Source: Amanita rubescens
Taxonomy: Eukaryota; Basidiomycota; Agaricomycetes; Agaricales; Amanitaceae
Assembly: GCA_015039365.1 (NCBI GenBank)
Contig: WION01000767.1
Location: 1-20,119 of the forward strand
Direction of reading: 5' to 3'
Length of the DNA stretch: 20,119 nt
The translations under genes were made by a program, and so were the position numbers. This document shows, piece after piece, positions 1-9,947 of this stretch. Under the pieces are notes generated by a model that made no database searches, was not told the DNA's origin, and saw nothing but the letters and a program-made list of their open reading frames with translations. Positions within the stretch are counted from its first letter, which is position 1; each line of letters opens with the position of its first letter.

Positions 1-33
1 ATGATGAATCTGATAGATTTCATTGGTGTTCAG

Positions 34-817
34 TCACACTGGGAATTGGAATGAAGCAAAGAACCTACAAATGCAGGTGATGGAGATGAGGAAGGCAAAG
101 CTTGGACCAGGCCACATACAAACACTTGTCAGCATGAGGGATCTTTCACATATATTATGGGACCAAGAAAGGTGGGATGAGGTGGAGAAGCTGAATGTGC
201 AAATCATAGAGACAAGTAGAGAAAAGCTTCATGCAGACTTGGAGGATCCATTTATTCTTAATGCAATGGCTAACTTAGCAACATCATACCAAAAACAAGG
301 GAGAACAGATGAGGCAGAGATGCTTAGGACAAAAGTCATGGAAGCACAAAAGAAAAAATTTGGACCACACCACTCATCCACTCTTTTGAGTATGGAAAGT
401 CTGGCAACCACATACATTATACAAAATAGACTTGTTGAGGCAGAACAATTACTGTTGCAAGTTCTTGAGGTTAGGAAAGCAACACTTGGATCAAATCACT
501 ATGATACTCTCTCTGTCATGTATAATCTAGCAACTGCATATTACAACCAGGGAAAGTGGGATGCAGCAGAAAAATTGGAGTTGCATGTTTTTGAGGCATA
601 TAAAGTGAAGCTTGGACTAAATCATCCAGAGACCCTCGACAGCATGGGTAGGCTTGGATCTACATACAAAAATCAGGGCAGGGTAGATGAAGCTCAAGTT
701 TTACTTTCCCAAGCTGTCAAAGAATTGGAACAAACTGTAGGACCTCAACATTCAGCTACACTTTGGATCAGGAATGAATTGGATGAGTTGTCCAATGAAG
801 AGTCCTCATCTGAATAG
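34..817 (+). CDS. TPR-repeat protein, 3' part (kinesin light chain / NB-ARC-TPR type)
   Basis: The open frame carries six consecutive units of about 42 residues, each with a core like LATSYQKQGRTDEAEML followed by a basic stretch and a G-x-x-H-x-x-T-L turn. This is the TPR_10/TPR_12 pattern of kinesin light chains and of the C-terminal halves of fungal NB-ARC-TPR (NLR-like) proteins. The final residues are acidic and serine-rich (NEESSSE). Such repeats bind partner proteins; no catalytic domain is visible. The frame is closed upstream by a stop at 14-16. A TTCAG acceptor ends at 33, so the visible exon probably starts at 34 and the gene's 5' part lies outside the window. The exon is intact and more AT-rich than the genes to the right. 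The TPR call is firm; whether an NB-ARC or patatin domain lies upstream is unknown. Confidence 0.85.
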
Positions 818-1717
818 GTGTAGAGTGATGTATGTATATTTGGGCTGCATTGCAGGATAGAATCTAGGGTCAGGCTCTGTCATGGATACATGTAAGCTCA
901 AGAATGTTGCACACTGGATTGAGGTATACTTGTAGCTTGTAGTGTGGCACATTGTAATTTGTGATTGTTCATACTACAGATTAATCTTTGCCATTATTCT
1001 ATTATATGTATGCTGTTGCATTTGAGAATGCTGTCATTTTCTAGAGTAAACAGGGATATCCATTTGGCAAGCTCCATTGTGTGTAAAATCATCCTAAATG
1101 TTTTACTTGCCAGACTCCAGGGCCTGAAAGTAGCATGTTATTGATTTTATGAATGAGAATCAGTGTGTGGTGGATTTCAATCTATACATAACTATCATCC
1201 TTAGGCTTTTTTAAAACACTGAAGTGGTGTCCTAAATGACAAGAAGGTAATGGGATGGGTGAAGATCCAGTCAACTGTGGCAGGTCAACTTGATCATTGC
1301 AAAAAAGAGAAGCCAGGTGACCATTCTGTCATGATCATTTGGCACTTACAGTACTACAATATTTGGACAAACAACTATGATGAGAGTAGGACATACATAT
1401 CTGTAAACATGTACACATTGATCAGTCTTGTTGTAGGGACACAACTTGTAGTTTTCATTCATAAAGAGCAGCCCACCCTTTCACAAATCACACCATATAC
1501 ACCAGTGCAACTGGCAACTGTAGCCAAACAATACCATTCCTGTCCAACCAGTTTTTAACCTTTTATCAAAACTCCCACTTGGTATATGCTGTCTGATGCA
1601 TTTAAAAGGAGCAAATAAGATAGAAGGATGTTGAAAAATAGAACTCTACAATTGGTGCTACATCATCCCCATAAACCAGGGGCTTATTATGGTTGTGTCA
1701 GGGAAGTAGTATAAACA
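818..1717. other. AT-rich intergenic stretch, 3' flank of the TPR gene
   Basis: This stretch shows T-rich, low-complexity non-coding character. A 102-codon plus-strand open frame (1250-1558) starts with ATG, but it has no recognisable motif and no splice context. I do not call it a gene. Confidence 0.5.
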
Positions 1718-1781
1718 GATGCCTCCTCCGAAAGGCAGAGCCACTGTAAGGGCAAATGCAGTTCGAGGCATAGGTCCAGAA
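1718..1781 (-). pseudogene. Relic fragment of an MFS transporter gene
   Basis: On the minus strand this short stretch reads GPMPRTAFALTVALPFGGGI. That matches the region of the two intact transporters reading GSMRRTAFAIFAAGAPCGGG (copy A) and GRTRRIAFATFSAGAPFGGG (copy B). The relic is one codon shorter in the middle. At the DNA level the words GCATTTGCC and CCTTTCGGAGG are shared with copy B. This is the loop plus the motif C region of TM5 in DHA2 antiporters. No flanking exon could be followed on either side, so it is read as a decayed third copy or a fragment left by rearrangement. The alignment is by eye and short. Confidence 0.5.
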
Positions 1782-2931
1782 CAGAGCTAAATGTCATGAC
1801 CAGCAGAAACGCGTGTCCTATAAGGAGATGAGTTTAGAAAGCTTGGGACACGTACAGAGAAAGTTAAACGCATCCCGATACCATACCAATTCTTGCGGTT
1901 TTTGAGAACGAAAAATAATGTTTTGGGTTCCTGTAGAACTACATGTTGTGTGTGAGTGAAAATGGTCACCCAGGGTGTTACTGCCTGTGAAGAATACGGG
2001 CTTTCGGCCCTGCATGTCACGGCGGACTTACATGAATGTGCCAATCTAGTTGCATATGGAGCACATTGAGGGGTTGAGCGTACATACCCATGTATAGGGA
2101 AGAGCTGGATGGCACCGGGGCGCATCGCCTGAATGTGTTGGAAGTGTTCTCGATCAGCGCCATGATCACGGGCCACGGCACCTCAATATCCCCTGCGCTA
2201 GCACCTGGTAACAATGGATGAGAATGGGGGAGGAGGAAGGCTCTTGCGTTCCTACGAATTGAAAAGACCTGAAGCTTTGATATCCGGAGGCCGCAGTAGG
2301 CTTGGGTGATCCATGCGGGAAAACAAACGGAGTCCGTGACGGTACGCGCTGACAAAGGTGCGCCTGGCAACAAATTTGAAGTGGGCCTTACTACTGACAC
2401 CGGGAATGTATGCCACGAGCCGCGAGTGGGCGGGTAAGAATTCCAAGTCGGCCGTTAGCATCTACGCGCCTCCTATGACGCGCTGAAAGCCTAGCTTCGC
2501 TTCCTGCCCTGAGGTCATGTGCGAAAGAGGCATAAGGTTCACAATGCCCAAAAAATCGTGAAGCTCCAAAGGTGCGCGCGCGTAATGTGTTTCATTGATG
2601 GCCTAGCAGGACCTCGTAGATCAAGTCATCTGATGATTGAAAGCCGGAAGTGGATGCGCCGGAGAGGTAGCGACTACTGGTATATCTGCAGGTACGCGAA
2701 GCGTTCCGCGTTCATCTGGTCAAGCGCCAATGATGGCGTTCATCAATACCTTAGCCTGGCGAATAGAAATGGAGGGTAATTCTACTTACGTATCGCCGGC
2801 CACCAGCGCCGACGCGTAACAGATTAACTTCGACTAGCAGTGGGCCTGTCATGTTCTCAAACATTTGGGTTTGCGTTGCAGGCCTTTGTATCTCATCGAG
2901 ATACCATGTCCTTGTACATGTTGCACATCAG
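1782..2931. other. Intergenic stretch with unassigned minus-strand open frames
   Basis: Minus-strand open frames at 1787-2176, 2017-2400 and 2252-2461 overlap in different frames. Patches look protein-like, such as VPWPVIMALIENTSNTF near 2110-2190, and a GTAAGT donor lies near 2790 (minus). No continuous spliced model or known family could be put together. It may hold a degraded gene; I could not assign a function. Confidence 0.3.
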
Positions 2932-3228
2932 TTATGTGACATGTGACCCGTGACCCGTTCGGACCTTCAATTCTCCATGCGTCGTCATCAGTCGCAAGAG
3001 ATGGTTGAAGGAAGAAAAAACCATATACGATGAGACCTGCTCAGCTACTCTGCGTCTTGCGCGCACCAGCAGACCCAAAGCGACGGCGAGATCCCCTTTA
3101 AGTTTGATGCCGCTGCTGTATTCATCTAGCAGCGTCCACTCAGCGACCGCCGTCTCCTCTCTGCTCGAGCGCCTCAAATGACCAAGTATATTTCCAACTA
3201 CGCCACCCAATGAGCTAATTACCTCCAA
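2932..3228 (-). CDS. Possible first exon of an unknown minus-strand gene
   Basis: This ATG-started frame has protein-like composition: a hydrophobic amphipathic start (MEVISSLGGVVGNILGHL), an acidic middle and a basic helix ending VRARRRVAEQ. After RVAEQ there is a GTCTCA that could be a weak donor, and reading on gives less convincing sequence. I do not recognise the family. If real, its downstream exons would lie towards 1800-2900, where the frame is broken. Low confidence; it may be chance or part of a decayed gene. Confidence 0.25.
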   Translation of the reverse strand: MEVISSLGGVVGNILGHLRRSSREETAVAEWTLLDEYSSGIKLKGDLAVALGLLVRARRRVAEQVSSYMVFSSFNHLLRLMTTHGELKVRTGHGSHVT

Positions 3229-3456
3229 GGCACTCTCATATCCACGTTCTTGCCTGGTTATACTTACGCCAAAGAATCTATTTCCTCAATCCTTTACTTT
3301 CTATGGTCTCATTATCAGCCGCTTACACCCCTTTCAGCGCTTTATAATAATACAGTCTCCCACATACACTTGAAATGCTCGTGAAAAGTTACGACGGAGA
3401 GCTACCGGCCGATCCGACGCATTCTCGTTTATTTACGTCTTGGTCTCGATTGCCGA

Positions 3457-5624
3457 TTAGCCGGACTGATTTCCAATGGTGGACGACTCTCCGGCTTCAG
3501 ACTCTTCCTTCGTACCCGTTTCCACCGGGTCAGCCTTACCCCCTACAACGCCCACCCCGCGGAAAGACATTGAGACTGCAAGGGCTGCGAAAATATACGA
3601 TACATGTCTAGAGCTGGTGTGTAAAGGGCGCACGCACCACACATAGCCAATCCGAATGCTGCCCATTGGGCCGCACGATAACCTTTCAGCTGCAATTCTG
3701 GCGGAGGTGACGCTTCTCCGCTTGTGATTTGATCATAGACGATGGTGGTGACGGCAAGGCCATACGAGGTACCCAGCTAGAAGTTCTCGCTTTTAGTCAG
3801 CTCCGATACACCAGCGAGACACGCACCTGAATGCATGTTTGAAATATCCCACCTGCGACGCTTTGCTCGTCTTCACGAGCCACGCGTGATACAAACAACA
3901 TCCCAGCAGAGAACACAAAGTCAGCGCCCCAGACGATGAGGACTGCACTGGGGAAGCCGAAGGACCAATATGGTGCATCGACTTGGATAATTGCGAAGAG
4001 GAGACAGCCGAGACCCGTTGCGATCGTCCCAAGCGCTGTTAATTTTGCATGGTGAGTGGTGGATGAGTCGGTATAACACGCTGGACGCACATAATAGGTA
4101 TATTGCTGGCACCCGCCCAGCGATGAGTCCCACCACAGACAAAAGGACGAAGCCCGTTAGGTTCATTGGAATGAGCCTTATTGTCGTCTCTAAAGGCGTA
4201 TAACGCTGTCGATGTCTATCAACCTTCCAGATTCACTTGAAAATCCGCTTCTCATGTACCTTGTACGTCTGGTAATACAACTGCACCCACAGTATCCACG
4301 ACATGAACGAGCTCCACTCTAGAAACGCGATAATCTGGATCGCGGTAAACCTGCCTCTTGCACGTGTCCAAATATCCAGACGCATCAAAGGCGGGAACGT
4401 CGTCCGTCTCCCGAGGTGGTCTTCCCAAATGATGAAAGCGATAAGGAGAAAGACACCGGTAATGAGGAGGGCGATGATGTCTCAAAAGAAATGGAACAGT
4501 CAAGACCATAAAATGTTCACCGGGTGCCGGGACTCACATGGAGTTCGCCATTTCTGCGGAGCAAGACTACCTTGTCCCAGTACGAACATGATACACACCA
4601 TCGCAGCCGTGACCAACGCCGCTCCCATCCAATCTACCCTCTTGTCAAGCTTTTCATTTGGAATATGGCTATCATTGTCCATCGAGATATACCCGATGCA
4701 CAGAGAAGCCACGGAAAGGCCCGCAAGGAAGAAGTAAAAAGCTCGCCAGCCGGCGCTGTGTTTTATTAAAAATGATGTCGCTCAGTCTCGTAAAATTAGG
4801 TTACTCTAGGACAGTGAAACTTGCCTAGTAAATTGCGTCAGGAGACCTCCGATGACGAGGCCAGTGCCTCCTCCGCACGGGGCGCCTGCTGCGAATATGG
4901 CAAACGCAGTGCGACGCATAGATCCAGGAGGGAACGATTGTGCCAGAATGCCCATCTGGAACGTGGAGCGAGAGAATGTTTCGTAAAGTGGGGGGTGAAT
5001 TTAGAAACAAATATATTTTGCGTTAGGATCGCTTACGGAGGCAGTTATAGATGCTGCTCCGCCGATACCTTGAAAGCCCCGGAGAACAAGCAGTTGGCTT
5101 GAACTTCTCGCAAAGCCGCACCCGAGTCCGAAAATGCTCATCCATGCGCTCCCGATGAGGAAGACGAGTTTCCGGCCGTATAGATCCGCAAGTCTTCCAC
5201 AGAGAAGGAAGAAACAGCTCTTGCAAGGTAGCCATGAACCGGGTGTTGTATATTTGGAGCAACGAATCACGACGTACAGATGAAAGTGCGAACGCACTTG
5301 GAACCCATTGTAAATTGTCTTGTTGCATGTTCAAGTCTTTTCCAATATCCGGGAGCACGATGCTGCACCCAGAAACCGCAACAACCTAGATTTGTAGTTC
5401 GAGCTTCAAGAATGACAACTTATTCTTGAAATGCCTACGATTAATAGATTGGCGAGAAAGGCTGCCAGAATGATTCCAATGGTACCGACGAGGCTGCGTT
5501 TGGGCTACATCGGCGTATATAATCGAGTGTTAGTCGAGGTTCATGTGGATCATGAATGGAGCAGGCCCACCTTGGCCGTTGACGTTGGCTCGCTTGACGC
5601 AGTTTGAGAATGGTCTGCAGCCAT
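3457..5624 (-). CDS. MFS transporter, DHA2 drug:H+ antiporter-like, copy A (11 exons)
   Basis: Exons on the minus strand are 5624-5571, 5504-5439, 5385-5278, 5219-5037, 4955-4825, 4755-4538, 4480-4260, 4205-4091, 4035-3827, 3776-3638 and 3584-3457. They sum to 1572 bases, a 523-residue protein with no frame error. All introns are GT-AG except intron 5 (4756-4824), which is GC-AG. The MFS motif GRLADLYGRK lies at residues 84-93. An antiporter motif C-like AGAPCGGGTG lies at about 160-169. Many hydrophobic helices follow, with a polar acidic C-tail. Length and motifs fit the 14-helix DHA2 family, which includes the yeast ATR1 and AMF1 relatives. It is expected in the plasma or vacuolar membrane, exporting a small molecule by proton exchange; the substrate cannot be told. 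The start was chosen because MAADHSQTASSEP is a short polar N-tail spliced before the first helix. Copy B is its tandem paralogue. Confidence 0.92.
4756..4824 (-). other. GC-AG intron in MFS copy A
   Basis: The donor reads AG|GCAAGT and the acceptor ACACAG. Joining across it gives TQFTSAGWRAFYF in frame. The homologous intron of copy B (8597-8646) uses an ordinary GTAAGT donor at the same codon phase, so the site is orthologous and the donor changed T to C. Confidence 0.8.
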
Positions 5625-7010
5625 GTTGATGAATCACCAAGAACGGAGACGGCTCACTGGCACAGCTGCGTCCCACATGGTTATGAACTTCGACAGGCTC
5701 ACGTAACTGTCACAGCCCAAACAAACTACACAAAATTGTGTTTGTCTCAGCGCCGATGAACGTCATTAGCCTAGTGTGCGATCAAATGCCATTCGTGCTG
5801 TCCCAGGTTTTCCTGGACTTGTTTCGTGATGATAATCACAGGATCACAATATGATTGACATATCGCGTTTTGCCACGGAACGTAAGAATAGTGTCGGAAA
5901 TTGCCATGATCATGAGGCCTGGAGGTGCATTGGTGCAAGGCCAACTTCGATGGTGACGTGATGAGGCAAAGGCAAATAGCCTTCTTCATTAACCTTGATG
6001 CGGACGCCTCGGCTCCTCCTTCGCTCCGAGTACCACGTAATCCAGGCTCTACTCTATGCTATTCGTTATGCTGTGCGAAGATTGCCGCGCGTGTAATAAA
6101 GGGCTAGGACCCATTGGTGCTGGATTGGGATCGACGATAATTGACCCTAATCTGGCAGGACGGCGGGCCAGTATTCTGAAGGAAATTATGTTCCGGAAAT
6201 TTTCCATTCAGTCGCTTACTGCGCATCGTAAGCGCACTGATACGCGATGGTGACCCTAATCTGCAGCTGGCAGGACGGCGGGCCAGTAGTGTTCTGAAGG
6301 AAATTATGTTCCGGAAATTTTCCATTCGGTCGCTTACTGCGGTAAGCGCACCCGGGCCGATATATATAACTATGACCACAGCACAGGGCCGCCCCGGCAC
6401 TTACCATTTTGGCGCAAGAACTTGAATGATCAATTCCATGTTTGGTATGTACTAGCGGTCGTCACTGCAGTGCCGACACGAACCTTGCGCCTGATTTCTT
6501 TATATAAAACTGTTTAAATCTATTATCAATCTATTATCTACCTGTGTCCAAACCAAGAAAGGGTAATTTCAAACCCCCAATTTCCATTCTTTCGTTCAAG
6601 GTATTACTTACTTAATACTTTTCACAGAAGCAGGGCTTGACTACGGATGCGTCAAGCTTTTTCAAGCTGAAGGTGAGGGTAAGGGGAATAATGGAGCCCT
6701 CAAAATACAGTTGCAACGACGGATGGATTAGCGAAATGTTGATTAAAACGGGTAGATTCGATGAGTCAGGAAACAGTAACACCTTGAAAAAGGGATGGGG
6801 TTCCTGTGCATAATAAGAAACTAAAGGAACTACAAGGATGACGACAAAAAGTAGAGGGTCATTTATCTTATCTTATCGTTACTTAGTAATCGTTTCCCAC
6901 ATTTTGCAGGTTTTGTGAATTTACCTTTCGGTATGACCTTGCTGCGCAAGGTAATTCGTCTCTGACTCTCTCTCTGCGCACTTAAGTTCCTATTGACCGG
7001 TGCATGTATC
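5625..7010. other. Intergenic spacer between the two MFS genes
   Basis: No gene is visible in this 1.4-kb stretch. It should contain the promoter of copy A near 5625-5900 and the terminator region of copy B at its right end. It includes the tandem repeat listed separately and a TATA-like GATATATATAAC near 6359-6370, next to the repeat. The part from 6480 to 7010 is AT-rich with long T and A runs and no convincing frame. Confidence 0.6.
6142..6350. repeat. Two-unit tandem direct repeat with hairpin ends
   Basis: Unit 1 (6142-6250) and unit 2 (6251-6350) both begin TGACCCTAATCTG. They share GGCAGGACGGCGGGCCAGTA and then TTCTGAAGGAAATTATGTTC, with small indels between them. Each unit ends in an inverted repeat CGCTTAC...GTAAGCG. 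The loop is TGCGCATC in unit 1 and TGCG in unit 2. The units are clearly duplicates of one another. Nothing coding is evident. Confidence 0.85.
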
Positions 7011-7145
7011 CTAAGTTACTTCTTTATTCACGAACTTAGTAAACGACCCTTTTTTTTCTTTTCCCGTCCTCTTAACCTCCTCGTCGGAAACCTCTCTTGT
7101 CAACAACGGAAGCATCATCCCAAACAGAAAAGCAGTAAGCGGCAC
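7011..7145 (-). pseudogene. Relic resembling the 3' end of GPI16/PIG-T
   Basis: A 44-codon minus frame reads VPLTAFLFGMMLPLLTREVS and then becomes acidic and basic. The intact gene's C-terminal helix, after allowing for frame errors, reads CSLIAFLFGTFFNLLTRKFV followed by a lysine-rich tail. The DNA word TCCCAAACAGAAA (plus strand) is shared at the matching place in both, at about 7119-7131 and 10028-10040. This fragment lies directly behind the stop codon of MFS copy B, as the intact PIG-T gene lies before it. It is best explained as the end of a duplicated segment. Alignment by eye only. Confidence 0.45.
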
Positions 7146-7146
7146 G

Positions 7147-9397
7147 TTATTTGTCTACCACGACGGTGACTACGCCGTGTATACGGAGCGTTTTCGTCAT
7201 TTTTGATTCCTCGTCAGATTGTTCTTCCAATTTGGCCTTCCCTCCGACTACGCCTACACCACGGAAGCAGGTAATCGAAATTGCGAAGGCTTCAGAGGGG
7301 GTTAATCAATCACGCATTGATGGAAGGCGCAAGCAACGCACCACACATGGCAAATGCAAAAGCGGTCCATTGCGCTGCGCGATAGCCTTTCAGCTGGGCT
7401 TGAGGCACAGCTGTTGCAGTGCCGTTTTCGAACGAGGCTTGCGTGGAGGTCCTGTCATAGACAATAGTAGTGACCGCGAGGCCGAATGCGGTGCCAAGCT
7501 GAGTGAGAAGATGCGCCGTCGCGCGCGAAAGTTAGCGCACTGCCTCGATTTGCATTTCAAATCAATTGGGCAACAATAACCATTGAATAAGTTGGAAGAA
7601 TGGAATGGAAAGGATAAAGTAGGGAGGCCAAGGCACATGTCAACAAACGGACTCACTTGACTGCAGGTCTGATATATTCCGCCCGCCACGCTCTGTTCGT
7701 CCTCATGGGCCACGTGGGAAACAAACAAGGCTCCAGTGGCGAATATAAAATCGGCGCCCCAGACGACGAGGACGGTGCTCGGGAAGCCGAAGGCCCAGTA
7801 TGGCGCGTTGACCTGGATCACTGCGAAGAGGAGGCAGGCGATGCTTGTTGCAATCGTTCCGAGTGCTATGGATGCAGGTGAGGATAGTGCAGGGCAATGC
7901 GGATGAGTAGAAAGCTAGAAAGACATACATAAGAGGTATATCGCGGGAACCCACCCGACAAGCAGTCCTACCACAAGTGTTATCGCGAGGCCTACAACGG
8001 ACGTGGGGATGAGCCTGATCATCGTCTCCAACGGTGTATAATTCTTTTTGGTTTTACATGATAAGCGCTCCAGTTAGCTTCGACATATGAATTTACCTTG
8101 TAAGTCTGGTAATACAACTGAACCCACAACATCCACGATATGAACGAACTCATTTCTAAAAATTGGATAATCTGGATTGCAGCAAATTTGCCTCGTGCTC
8201 GCGTCCAAATATCAAGCCGCATTAACGGTGGGAAAGTCGTTTTTCTACCAAGGTGGTCTTCCCAAAGCACGAAACCAACGACGAGGGAGACGCCTGTGAT
8301 AAGTGTGGCCATGATATCTACAAAAAGGGATTTTCAGCATCAGTCTATTGTACTTCATGTTGTGCCACAGGGACTCACATGGGGTTTTCCACTTCTGCGG
8401 GGCGAGCTCGCCTTGTCCCAGCACAAACATGATGCACACTAACCCAGTAGTTATCAACATCGCTCCCATCCAATCCACGCGCTTGTCAAGTTTTTCTTCC
8501 GATAACTTTTTGTCAGGGTCCATGGAGAAATAACCTATGCCAAAGGATAGCGCGGAAAGGCCCGCAAGGAGAAAAAATATAGCTCGCCACCGGATGCTAT
8601 ACATAAATTTAATCAATACCGTTCAACCCTGTTAACCGGAACTTACACAGTTAGTTGCGTTAAGAGACCACCCATGACGAGACCGACACCACCTCCGAAA
8701 GGTGCGCCTGCTGAAAAGGTGGCAAATGCGATGCGGCGCGTGCGTCCAGGTGGGAATGATTGAGCCAGAATGCCCAACTAAAAAGCGAAGCTGGTGTCAA
8801 GGGAAAAAAAAAGAGGGTTTGGAATACATACCGATGCTGTTATAGTCGCCGCGCAGCCAATCCCTTGGAAGCTTCTAAGAACGAGCAGTTGAGTTGCAGT
8901 TCGAGCAAAGCCGCAGCCTAGCGCAAAGATGGACATCCATGCACTGCCAGATAGGAAAACGAGTTTTCGGCCGTAGAGATCGGCAAGTCTACCGCAGAGA
9001 AGGAGGAAACAGCTCTTGAAAAGGTGATGATTAAACACTGCATATCAATTAATGAGGCACGAGCTTACGGATGAAAGGGCAAATGCGCTAAGCACCCATT
9101 GTAAACTGTCTTGTTGCATGTGCAATTCTTTTCCAAGATCCGGAAGTACAATGTTGCTTCCGGAAAGTGCGACAATCTGTAGGAGGTGGCCAGGTCAATG
9201 CTCAACATGTAAAAAAAAACGATTTTGAGGTGCCCTACGCTGGAAAGCATGGCAATGAATGGTGCAGCAACGATGCCGACGCTCCTGAAGAGGCTGCGTT
9301 CTGGCTACATTCTTACTGTCAGTGTTCAAGGTGCTCATCAAGGAACTCGACCTACCTTGGCTATCGCCTCGTCACTCCGTGTAGTTGAAGGACTCAT
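7147..9397 (-). CDS. MFS transporter, DHA2 drug:H+ antiporter-like, copy B (11 exons)
   Basis: Exons on the minus strand are 9397-9356, 9304-9239, 9176-9069, 9014-8832, 8777-8647, 8596-8379, 8317-8097, 8043-7929, 7865-7657, 7498-7342 and 7289-7147. They sum to 1593 bases, a 530-residue protein with an intact frame. Exons 2 to 9 have exactly the same lengths as in copy A. The motif GRLADLYGRK is at residues 80-89 and the motif C-like AGAPFGGGVG at about 156-165. In a 69-residue stretch starting LGTIAT, 53 positions are identical to copy A. Differences gather in the N-tail, in the last loop, which is six residues longer, and in the C-tail. The role is inferred as for copy A, and the substrates could differ. 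Intron 9 (7499-7656) is 158 bases against 50 in copy A. Confidence 0.92.
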
Positions 9398-9947
9398 ATC
9401 GACAAGGAAGGAGCCAACGTCTTTACAAACGGTTTCATCCGCTAATCATGTATATATTTTCAGTATAAAGGTAAGGAAAAAAAGACTCACGTATGGGGTT
9501 GGACTATTGTCCGTGAGGGGCTAGGCTCATCAAGCGTTCGCCCCGCATTGTCGTAAGAGTAAGTTAGCGTATGGGATTCAGCACACTGTGTCAAGCGAAA
9601 TGAGCATGTTTCAGCACTGGATTCCATAAATGAGAATCGCTCTTTACTTTCGCGGTTGTCGACTGTTCCGTATGACGTGCTCGTCCCGTCGAGTCCCGAC
9701 GACCGCTCCGCGACCCCGAAAATTGTGGGAAGGATCAGCCTCCAACGGAACTCCTAATTGTTATTTTTGCAAGCAGAAGCGGTGATTAATGTGGTCACCA
9801 CGACGACGAGACCATTGCAAGGTTCCAATGCGACGCGTTGCGACATGCCTGAGATCAACCATCTGCGATATGTTTCAGGAAAATATGAGATTACTGGCTA
9901 ATGTAACACGTTACTAGTTATATTTCACAGTAACTCCTTGAACGTTC
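9398..9947. other. Spacer between PIG-T and MFS copy B
   Basis: No coding frame of note is present. It should hold the promoter of copy B and the 3' UTR of PIG-T. I saw no clear similarity to the spacer upstream of copy A. Confidence 0.5.

Noticed and set aside
1250..1558. 102-codon plus-strand open frame
   Set aside because: It has no motif, sits in AT-rich flank, and lacks coding character or splice partners.
4252..4509. Minus 85-codon frame and plus 144-codon frame (4303-4737) over MFS copy A
   Set aside because: Both are shadows of spliced MFS exons. The family frame gives clean transmembrane sequence with matching splice sites.
6142..6350. CRISPR-like array or tRNA-type hairpins
   Set aside because: There are only two long units with no regular spacers, and the host is a fungus. 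The hairpin is a simple 7-bp stem without tRNA features.
7151..7579. Plus 142-codon frame opposite the end of MFS copy B
   Set aside because: It is antisense to the last two exons and an intron of copy B and shows no protein-family features.
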